NCBI GenBank assembly: GCA_003554005.1 | Contig: PWEU01000340.1 | Location: 1-9,012 of the forward strand | Direction of reading: 5' to 3' | Source: Nitriliruptoraceae bacterium | Lineage (GTDB): Bacteria; Actinomycetota; Nitriliruptoria; Nitriliruptorales; Nitriliruptoraceae | DNA length: 9,012 nucleotides | Part shown: positions 1-5,220 of the stretch, in pieces | How the letters are laid out: each line of letters begins with the position of its first letter | How positions within the stretch are numbered: position 1 is the first letter of the stretch | Position numbers and translations under genes: made by a program | Notes under the pieces: generated by a model | Databases searched by the model: none | What the model saw: only the letters and a program-made list of their open reading frames with translations | What the model was told of the DNA's origin: nothing

Positions 1-323
1 CCGAGCAGCGGCAGGTCGTGGGCCAGGGCGAGCCCCTTGGCCGCCGAGACCCCCACCAGCAGGGCCCCGGCCAGTCCGGGCCCGGCGGTGACGGCGACGG
101 CGTCGACGTCCGAGAGCCGGACCCCGGCCTGGACGAGCGCGGTGTCCACCGTGGGCAGCAGGGCCTCGAGGTGGGCGCGGGCCGCGACCTCGGGGACGAC
201 GCCGCCGTAGGGCGCGTGCAGCTCCACCTGGGAGGCGATCACGTTGGCCCGCAGGTGGAAGCGGTCCTCGACGATGCCGACGGCCGTCTCGTCGCAGGAG
301 GTCTCGATGCCGAGCACCAGCAT
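1..323 (-). CDS. tsaD: tRNA t6A threonylcarbamoyltransferase TsaD, N-terminal part (runs off the window)
   Basis: TsaD transfers the threonylcarbamoyl group from threonylcarbamoyl-AMP to A37 of ANN-decoding tRNAs in the cytoplasm, working with TsaB and TsaE. The visible 107 residues begin MLVLGIETSCDETAVGIV, the phosphate-binding start of the ASKHA/Kae1 fold with the characteristic ETSCDET. They continue through HAPYGGVVPEVAARAH (about residues 38-53) and AGPGLAGALLVG (about 79-90). All of these are hallmark TsaD segments. The HxxxH metal-binding pair normally follows just after the point where the window ends, so it cannot be checked. The ATG at 321-323 has a strong AAGGAGG ribosome site 6 nt upstream. 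The gene is last in the visible tsaE-tsaB-rimI-tsaD order and starts 15 bp after the rimI-remnant stop. The reading frame is clean over the part seen. The assignment is secure; only completeness is unknown. Confidence 0.96.
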   Translation of the reverse strand, partial: MLVLGIETSCDETAVGIVEDRFHLRANVIASQVELHAPYGGVVPEVAARAHLEALLPTVDTALVQAGVRLSDVDAVAVTAGPGLAGALLVGVSAAKGLALAHDLPLL

Positions 324-338
324 CTCAGCCTCCTTCGG

Positions 339-686
339 TCACGATGTCGCTCGGGGTCGTGGGGTCGCGGGGTCGCGGAGGCGACCGGAGGAAGGCCCAT
401 CGTCCCGCGCGCCACCAGGCTCGTGCTGCCACGGCAGCAGCGCGTCCTCTCGGTCGAGGAGGTAGCCGGGGCGGCGTCCCTCCACCGCGAAGCCCGGACC
501 ACGGTACATCGCGGGGGCACCGAGGTTGCCGTCCCCGACCTCGAGAGTGATGCCCCGTGCGCCACGGGTGCGCAGCCCCTCGGTCAGCGCGCTCGGCGGC
601 GTCCGGTCCGTCCCCGACCCGCTCGTCCGTGGCCTGCGCCACGTCACGGGCCGCGCGACCGCCTCGCCGTCGGGGTGCTGGCTCAC
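339..686 (-). pseudogene. rimI: Internally deleted RimI-like GNAT N-acetyltransferase remnant
   Basis: RimI is a GNAT acetyltransferase (about 150 residues) that acetylates the N-terminal alanine of ribosomal protein S18. Actinobacteria usually encode it between tsaB and tsaD, as here. This 115-residue frame starts at a GTG overlapping the tsaB stop as GTGA. Its first residues (MSQHPDGEAVARPVTW) resemble a GNAT strand beta-1. The later stretch ALTEGLRTRGARGITLEVG, then MYRGPGF, EGRRPGY and EDALL, matches the RimI C-terminal half (LEVRxxNxxAxxLYRxxGF...RRxYY...DA). Roughly 40-50 residues between them, covering strands 2-4 and the start of acetyl-CoA motif A, are absent. The helix after motif A reads GSGTDRTPPSAL, where GRGIGRxLLxAL is expected. 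The LEVR arginine is glycine. The last 25 residues are low-complexity. The frame is open, so a short protein may be made, but an active acetyltransferase is unlikely. An assembly error in this repeat-rich stretch is the main alternative. Confidence 0.6.
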
Positions 687-1441
687 GCGGGGTCGCCGAC
701 CGGGCCGTCGACCGGGCCGTCGACCGGGCCGCCGGCGGGGCCGCCGGCGGGGCCGCCGTGCTGCTGCCAGCCGATCCGGGCGTCGGCCTCCCGGAGGTAG
801 ACCGGCCGGAGCTCGTCGGGCCTGATCGTCTCCTCGCGGACGAACCGCGGGACCGCCAGCTCGGCGAGGTCGGCGGCGTCGGGCCAGGCGAGCTCGGGCC
901 CGGCCACCTCCGCACCGGTGTCGAGCAGCTGCTGCCGTTCGGTCAGGGTCCCGTCGCCGAGTACCAGCACGTCGCCGCCGTGGGCCTGGATCTCCGCGGT
1001 CAGCTGGTCGATGCGGCCCACGACCGGGTCCGTCTCCCGCTGCACCCCACCCGGCGCCGGACGGTAGAAAGCCCAGAAGAGCTCCCCGCGGCGCGCGTCG
1101 ACCACGGCGCAGATGGCCCGGCGGGTGTAGCGGGCCCGGAAGGCGAGCACGTCCAGCCCGCTGAGCCCGACGACCGGCAGGTGCCGGGCGGCTGCGAAGC
1201 TCTGGGCGGTCGCGATGCCGACCCGGAGCCCCGTGAACAGCCCCGGACCGATCCCGACGACGACCCCGTGGATCCGGTCCACCTCGATGCTGGCCTGCTC
1301 GAGGCAGAACGCGATCGCGGGGGCCAGGAACTCCCCGTGCCGCCGCGCCACCCCGAGGCTCGCCGAGGCCACGACCCGGTCGGTGTCGACCAGGGCCACC
1401 GACGAGCGTGCTGTGGACGTCTCGATACCGAGCACCAGCAC
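683..1441 (-). CDS. tsaB: tRNA t6A biosynthesis protein TsaB with repeat-derived C-terminal tail
   Basis: TsaB is the catalytically inactive ASKHA-fold partner that dimerises with TsaD and is needed for t6A37 formation. The 252-residue product begins MLVLGIETSTARSSVALV (the TsaB version of the phosphate-1 motif) and carries GIGPGLFTGLRVG at about residues 63-75, close to the family's GPGSFTGLRIG. The domain ends near RPVYLREAD (212-220), where many TsaB proteins stop. About 25 further residues are Gly/Pro-rich tetrapeptides (GGPA, DGPV) encoded by a 12-bp tandem repeat. The start chosen is the GTG at 1439-1441, which places AGGAGG 9 nt upstream and begins exactly at the conserved domain. A GTG three codons earlier abuts the ribosome site and is less likely. 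The stop overlaps the rimI-remnant GTG. The 245-bp gap to tsaE contains an 18-bp repeat array. Confidence 0.93.
   Translation of the reverse strand: MLVLGIETSTARSSVALVDTDRVVASASLGVARRHGEFLAPAIAFCLEQASIEVDRIHGVVVGIGPGLFTGLRVGIATAQSFAAARHLPVVGLSGLDVLAFRARYTRRAICAVVDARRGELFWAFYRPAPGGVQRETDPVVGRIDQLTAEIQAHGGDVLVLGDGTLTERQQLLDTGAEVAGPELAWPDAADLAELAVPRFVREETIRPDELRPVYLREADARIGWQQHGGPAGGPAGGPVDGPVDGPVGDPA
695..754 (-). repeat. 12-bp tandem repeat (5 units) encoding the TsaB tail
   Basis: On the plus strand five consecutive 12-mers can be read: gccgaccgggcc, gtcgaccgggcc twice, then gccggcggggcc twice. In the tsaB frame they encode Gly/Pro tetrapeptides after the conserved end of TsaB. Because 12 is a multiple of three, copy-number change keeps the frame and the overlapping tsaB stop/rimI start. 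The two pairs of identical neighbours suggest recent duplication. Confidence 0.9.
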
Positions 1442-1599
1442 CGTGGGCACCCTCCTCGCCTGCAGCGGTTCATCACCGGGACCGACACCGGGACGGCAGC
1501 GGTCCCTGACAGCCTCGCATCCCGGGCGCCGACGCGCACGTCCGGTCGAACGGACCGCTGAGCACCGCCGGCACGCCCGACCGACCCCGACAGACCCTC

Positions 1600-1679
1600 G
1601 GCCGGCCCGCACCCCCCGGCCGGCCCGCACCCCCCGGCCGGCCCGCACCCCCCGGCCGGCCCGCACCCCCCGGCCGGCC
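1600..1679 (-). repeat. 18-bp tandem repeat array (4.4 copies) between tsaE and tsaB
   Basis: Four identical 18-bp units followed by a partial fifth (8 bp) lie in the 245-bp tsaE-tsaB gap. Read on the transcribed-sense (minus) strand the unit is GGGGGGTGCGGGCCGGCC. Each unit has two runs of at least three G, separated by loops of 3 nt (TGC) and 6 nt (CCGGCC), which fits the G3+N1-7 quadruplex pattern. It also contains the self-complementary octamer GGCCGGCC. The array begins 8 bp after the tsaE stop and ends about 158 bp before the tsaB start. A frame passes through it in phase with tsaB, but the well-placed tsaB ribosome site makes translation of the array unlikely. In the rest of the gap (1442-1599) I see only a weak inverted repeat. 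Confidence 0.93.
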
Positions 1680-1686
1680 AGCGGCG

Positions 1687-2178
1687 TCACCTCCAGGGCT
1701 GGCAGACCTGCTCCAAGCCCTCGATGCGGGGCGCCCACCGGGGCCCGTGGGCATGCAGGGTCAACTGCCGCGCCTGCTCGTCGGCGGGATCGTCACCTTC
1801 GGCCAGGACGACCTCCAGCCGGTCCTCGGGCAGGAGCGCCCGGATCGTGTCGGCCCACTCGACGAAGGTCACCACGTCGGGGGCGAACACGTCCTCACCG
1901 AGGTCGTCGAGGTTGCTCAGCCCCTCGAGCCGGTACACGTCGACGTGCACGACAGGGACCGGTGCGGGCAGCAGCTTGACCAGCACGAACGTCGGCGAGG
2001 TGACCGGCAGCGTGACCCCCAGCCCATCGGCTGCCCCCTGGACGAAGCAGGTCTTGCCTGCGCCGAGGTCCCCGCTGAGCGCCACGACATCGCCGGCGCG
2101 GAGTAGCCCCGCGATGGCGGCGGCAGCCACCCAGGTGTCCTCAGGCGAGGTGGTGGTCAGGGTGATGCGCGACGACAC
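1687..2178 (-). CDS. tsaE: tRNA t6A biosynthesis ATPase TsaE
   Basis: TsaE is the small P-loop ATPase that binds the TsaB-TsaD dimer and supports multi-turnover t6A37 synthesis. The 163-residue length is normal for the family. Walker A is GDLGAGKT at residues 36-43. It is followed by TSPTFVLV (60-67), the family's SPTF switch-like segment, then HVDVYRL (78-84) and FVEWAD (105-110), all diagnostic for TsaE. The start is the GTG at 2176-2178, chosen because GGGGAGG lies about 5 nt upstream and the domain begins at once (ITLTTTSPEDT). Further upstream the same frame runs into the end of the glycosylase gene, which ends 46 bp before this start. The gene probably shares a transcript with the glycosylase upstream and with tsaB, rimI and tsaD downstream. 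Nothing in it looks damaged. Confidence 0.94.
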   Translation of the reverse strand: MSSRITLTTTSPEDTWVAAAAIAGLLRAGDVVALSGDLGAGKTCFVQGAADGLGVTLPVTSPTFVLVKLLPAPVPVVHVDVYRLEGLSNLDDLGEDVFAPDVVTFVEWADTIRALLPEDRLEVVLAEGDDPADEQARQLTLHAHGPRWAPRIEGLEQVCQPWR

Positions 2179-2224
2179 CGGGGCCTCCCCTCGGCCCGGG
2201 TGGTCGTTGGCGCCGCGACGCCCT

Positions 2225-2905
2225 TCAGGCGTGGACGCGAGGCCCGGTGGCCGACGGCCGAGCCTGCTGCTGCAGCCGGGACCGTAGCTCGGAGCGGGCC
2301 TCGGCACCGCTGCCCATCCGCCCGTCCAGCACCGCCTTGGCGACGGCCAGGTCCCGTCGGAGCGCGACCGATGCCGCCGGCACCCCGCGCACCACCTCCG
2401 AAGGATGGAAGGTGGGGATCAGGGTGACCCCGCCCAGGATGTCCAGTCGGTAGCCGGCCACCCGTTCGAGGCGCACGGGGCGGCCCAGCAGCACCGAGGT
2501 GGGCATCGCGCCGAGGCTGACGATGACCTCGGGCGACACCAGGCCGAGCTCACCCGACAGGTGAGCGGAGCAGGTCGCCACCTCGCCGTCGGTGGGTGTC
2601 CGATCCTCGGGCGGGCGGCAGCGCACGACCGAGGTCCGACGTACCGATGCGGGGTCGAGCCCGACGTGGAGGAGTGCTTCGTCGAGGACGTTGCGGGTAC
2701 TGCCCGCCAGGGCATGTCCGTGGATGTCCTCGTGGCGTCGCGGAACGTCGGTCACGATGAGCAATCGCGCGTCCCTGGGGCCGTCGCCGACGACGGGCTG
2801 CGCTCGCTCCTCGTGCAGGACGCAGGCCGTACACCCCTTCACCGCGCGCTCGTGTCCGCGGGCTGATCGCGGACCAGGATCGATCGGGGGGCACGTCGTG
2901 GGCAC
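2225..2905 (-). CDS. Family-4-like uracil-DNA glycosylase with an altered active-site signature
   Basis: This 226-residue protein belongs to the iron-sulfur uracil-DNA glycosylase superfamily. All four expected cluster cysteines are present: CTAC (C25, C28), VVRCRPP (C96) and EVATC (C112). The C-terminal FHPSEVVR (H167) matches the HPxxxxR motif of families 4 and 5. Uracil recognition looks changed: the GEAPGxxED motif reads TDVPRRHED (52-60), the GRPFVG segment is GHALAG (63-68), and TNVVKCRPP is TSVVRCRPP. The base-stacking Phe and the uracil-binding Asn of canonical family 4 enzymes therefore appear to be replaced. It may have another specificity, bind DNA without excision, or be weakly active. 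The GTG at 2903-2905 was chosen because AGGGAGG lies 6 nt upstream. A longer frame would run into the peptidase gene. The last 30 or so residues are basic and variable. It lies between the peptidase and tsaE. Confidence 0.85.
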   Translation of the reverse strand: MPTTCPPIDPGPRSARGHERAVKGCTACVLHEERAQPVVGDGPRDARLLIVTDVPRRHEDIHGHALAGSTRNVLDEALLHVGLDPASVRRTSVVRCRPPEDRTPTDGEVATCSAHLSGELGLVSPEVIVSLGAMPTSVLLGRPVRLERVAGYRLDILGGVTLIPTFHPSEVVRGVPAASVALRRDLAVAKAVLDGRMGSGAEARSELRSRLQQQARPSATGPRVHA

Positions 2906-2954
2906 TGGCGACCTCCCTGCCGAGCAGGCGTCGTCGACCGCTCGACCGGACGAG

Positions 2955-2984
2955 AACGTAACCGCCGTGGTCGTCCCACGTCCA
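2955..2984 (-). promoter_or_regulatory. Weak sigma70-type promoter candidate before the glycosylase gene
   Basis: In the 112-bp gap between the peptidase and glycosylase genes the minus strand reads TGGACG (2979-2984; 4 of 6 matches to TTGACA), an 18-bp spacer, then TACGTT (2955-2960; 4 of 6 matches to TATAAT). A start site about 7 nt downstream would leave a leader of about 43 nt before the GTG. In DNA this GC-rich a weak match can arise by chance, so it is only a candidate start for a glycosylase-tsaE-tsaB-rimI-tsaD unit. Confidence 0.25.
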
Positions 2985-3017
2985 TCCGGCCACCGACCGA
3001 ACCGGGTGGTCGTGCAC

Positions 3018-3968
3018 CTATCGCCCGGCCATCCCCGGCAGGGTGGGCCCGCCCGGCAGGCTCGCCCCCGAGGTGGCCAGCAACGGGCCACGCCGGCTGG
3101 CCTCGGCCACCACTTCGGCGGCCAGGTGGGCCACCAGGTCGACGCTCACCGGCACCCGTCCCGTGGCCAGGCAGCACAGGGCGTCGCCGTCGGCCTCGGT
3201 GTGCGCCGGGCGCAACGCCCGCGCGATGCCGGAGTGGCCGAGGTCGGCGACCCGGTACGCGTCCCGCTTCGACAGCGCCGCGTCGGTGACGATGCAGCCG
3301 ATGACGGTGTTGCTGGGGGGGCCGGGTGCGGCCGCGGAGAAGGGGTCGATGAGTGGGAACCGCTCGGCGGCGTCGGGGACGCGGGCGCGCAGTAGCCAGG
3401 CACCGTCGTCACCCATCACCTCGCCGACCGCGTTGTTGGCGACCAGCGCGCCGACGGTGACCCCGCCGGCCCGACGGACGGCGACGCCCTGGCCGCTGCG
3501 CCACGCGTGCTCGAGACCGGCCACCTTGGCCACGCTGCAGCCGGCGCCGACCCCGACCCGGCCCTCGGCCGGGTCGTCCTCGGTCGCGGCCTCGCAGGCC
3601 TGCCAGCCGGCCTTCTCCCCCGGCCGGGAGGCGGAGTGCGCCACGGCGGCGTCCAGCACGATGGCCGCTGCGACGATCGGCACGACCGCGTCCCCGACCG
3701 GGTACCCGAGCCCGCGGGCCTCGAGCCACCGCACGACCCCGTCGGCCGCCGACAGCCCGTAGGCCGATCCGCCGCTCAGCAGGACCCCATGACACACCTG
3801 GACCTTGCCCATCGCGCCGAGCGCCGCGGCTTCACGGGTCCCCGGCGCCGACCCACGCACCGCCATGGCGCCGACGGTGTCCGGCGGCGGCAGGACCACG
3901 GTGCAGCCGGAAACGGCCCCGGGCGCGGTCCAGGTGCCGATGCGCACCCCGTCCACCCCGAGCGCCAT
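3018..3968 (-). CDS. P1 (DmpA/S58) family Ntn peptidase
   Basis: The 316-residue protein matches the DmpA-like P1 peptidases, N-terminal-nucleophile hydrolases that mature by self-cleavage into two chains and act on the N-terminal residues of small peptides or amides. Family segments in order are GVRIGTWT near the start, LLSGGSAYGLSAADGVVRWL (63-82, with the Tyr of the substrate pocket at 70), RVGVGAGCSVAK (137-148), LVANNAVGEV (175-184, Asn as in the VNAVG motif) and SNTVIGCIVTDA (219-230). The expected cleavage lies between Asn220 and Thr221 by comparison with the family. The C-terminal chain ends with the usual HTEADGDALCCLATG. No signal peptide is visible, so it is probably cytoplasmic. 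The ATG at 3966-3968 has GAGGAGG 7 nt upstream and overlaps the hydrolase stop as TGATG, implying translational coupling. The physiological substrate is unknown. Confidence 0.9.
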   Translation of the reverse strand: MALGVDGVRIGTWTAPGAVSGCTVVLPPPDTVGAMAVRGSAPGTREAAALGAMGKVQVCHGVLLSGGSAYGLSAADGVVRWLEARGLGYPVGDAVVPIVAAAIVLDAAVAHSASRPGEKAGWQACEAATEDDPAEGRVGVGAGCSVAKVAGLEHAWRSGQGVAVRRAGGVTVGALVANNAVGEVMGDDGAWLLRARVPDAAERFPLIDPFSAAAPGPPSNTVIGCIVTDAALSKRDAYRVADLGHSGIARALRPAHTEADGDALCCLATGRVPVSVDLVAHLAAEVVAEASRRGPLLATSGASLPGGPTLPGMAGR

Positions 3969-5095
3969 CAGCCGGCCTCCTCGGCCACCGCCAGCGCCGG
4001 GTCCACGCTGCGCCACACGTCGCCGGTCCCGGCCAGCTCCCACCTCCCGTCCTCGGACCGGGCCACCTCGCCCCGCAGGTGCCGCAGCAACACCTCGCTG
4101 GTGTCCTCACCGGCCTCCAGCAGGCTCATGTGCCCGACGTCGGCCAGCTCGACCACCGCCGCGTGGGAGCGCTGGGCCATCCGACGGGTCAGCGTGGCCG
4201 GGGTCAGCCGGTCCTGGGGGCCCACGATGAGCGTGGTCGGCACGTCGACCAGGCAGTCGAGGCCCGCGTCCTCATCCACCCCCAGCACGGCCTCGACCAT
4301 CCCGGCGACGACGTCGAACCCGCTCTCCAGGGCCATCTGCTGGGTGAAGGCCACGATGGCGGGGTCGGCCTCGGGACCGACCGCGGTCCACCGCGCGATC
4401 AGGAAGGACAGATCCGAGGTGGAGGACCACACCCGCTCGGCGCTGCTGATGACCCGGGGATCGCGCAGCGTCGGCACCAACCGGCGGATGCCCCGGTCGA
4501 GGCGCGCGACGGCGCGGATCCCCCACTCCAGGGTGAGCCGGTCGGCACGCGCCGAGGAGGTCGTCGACAGCAGGACCGCGCCGGCGAGCCGGTCACGGAC
4601 CCGCGCCGGGTGGCGTCGGACGGCGTTGAGCAGGGTCATCCCGCCCAGGGAGTGGCCCGCGACGACCACACTGTCGCGACGGGTGCAGCGGTCGAGCACC
4701 TGTGCCAGCGTGTCACCGAGCAGGTCGAGGTCGTAGACGCCGCTGTCCGGGCCGGCGCTGTGACCGTGCCCGGGCTGGTCGTAGGTGACGATCCGGTACC
4801 TGTCGGACAGGCGCAGGACCTGCTCGTGCCAGGCCCGGCCCGTGCACACCCAGCCGTGGGACAGCACGAGCTCGGGGCCGTCCTCCGGCCCGTAGGTCTC
4901 GACGCGGATCGTGGTCCCCTGCGGACCTTCCAGGGTGCTGACCTCACCCTCGAGGCTGCCCAGCGGCACCTCGACGGGCTCGATCTCCGGGACCAGTCGT
5001 CCACGGACCACAGCGCGCTCGAGCAGGAACCCGGCGGCCGCACCCGCGACCAACGCAGCACCGACCCCGACCGCTACCGAGCCTCGCCGTGCCAA
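3968..5095 (-). CDS. Membrane-anchored alpha/beta hydrolase
   Basis: This is an alpha/beta-hydrolase-fold enzyme of unknown substrate. From the start chosen here it has 375 residues. A basic MARRGS is followed by a hydrophobic Ala/Gly/Val segment (about 7-25) that looks like an uncleaved signal anchor, which would place the catalytic domain outside the membrane. Catalytic elements are SHGW (79-82, oxyanion region), GHSLGG (147-152, nucleophile Ser149), VGPQDRLTP (291-299, acid Asp295) and DVGHMSLLE (319-327, His322). The start used is the TTG at 5093-5095, because GGAG sits 6 nt upstream and the anchor then begins immediately, as in related actinobacterial proteins. A GTG at 5141-5143 would add 16 residues but lacks a ribosome site. 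The gene follows alr, as is common in actinobacteria, and its stop overlaps the peptidase start. The 125-bp gap to alr shows only weak hairpins. Confidence 0.88.
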   Translation of the reverse strand: MARRGSVAVGVGAALVAGAAAGFLLERAVVRGRLVPEIEPVEVPLGSLEGEVSTLEGPQGTTIRVETYGPEDGPELVLSHGWVCTGRAWHEQVLRLSDRYRIVTYDQPGHGHSAGPDSGVYDLDLLGDTLAQVLDRCTRRDSVVVAGHSLGGMTLLNAVRRHPARVRDRLAGAVLLSTTSSARADRLTLEWGIRAVARLDRGIRRLVPTLRDPRVISSAERVWSSTSDLSFLIARWTAVGPEADPAIVAFTQQMALESGFDVVAGMVEAVLGVDEDAGLDCLVDVPTTLIVGPQDRLTPATLTRRMAQRSHAAVVELADVGHMSLLEAGEDTSEVLLRHLRGEVARSEDGRWELAGTGDVWRSVDPALAVAEEAG

Positions 5096-5220
5096 GGGGA
5101 TCTCCGATGCCGTGGGTGGGACGACGAGGTGCGGTGGGTTCACACGCCAGCGCGGCTGCGGCCCGCGGGCGCCGTTGCCGCCGGACGGCACCGTTCGCCG
5201 GCATCGTCGTCGAGCCCAGG

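Noticed and set aside
1478..1506. Inverted repeat GGGACCG ... CGGTCCC upstream of tsaB, considered as a terminator or operator
   Set aside because: A 7-bp stem with a 15-nt loop and no T-run; expected by chance in such GC-rich DNA.
557..1561. Long open frames on the plus strand opposite rimI, tsaB and the gap before it
   Set aside because: The translation is Arg/Pro/Gly-rich with no family motif, and it lies antisense to clear TsaB. Spurious open frames are expected at this G+C level.
1442..1738. In-frame extension of tsaB through the 18-bp array, giving GRGVRA repeats
   Set aside because: It would overlap tsaE, and the GTG at 1441 has a well-spaced AGGAGG directly before the conserved domain. 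The array is best treated as untranslated.
5161..5170. Perfect palindrome GCCCGCGGGC and small hairpins between alr and the hydrolase gene, considered as a terminator
   Set aside because: Short stems with no T-run. Continued transcription into the hydrolase gene is equally likely.
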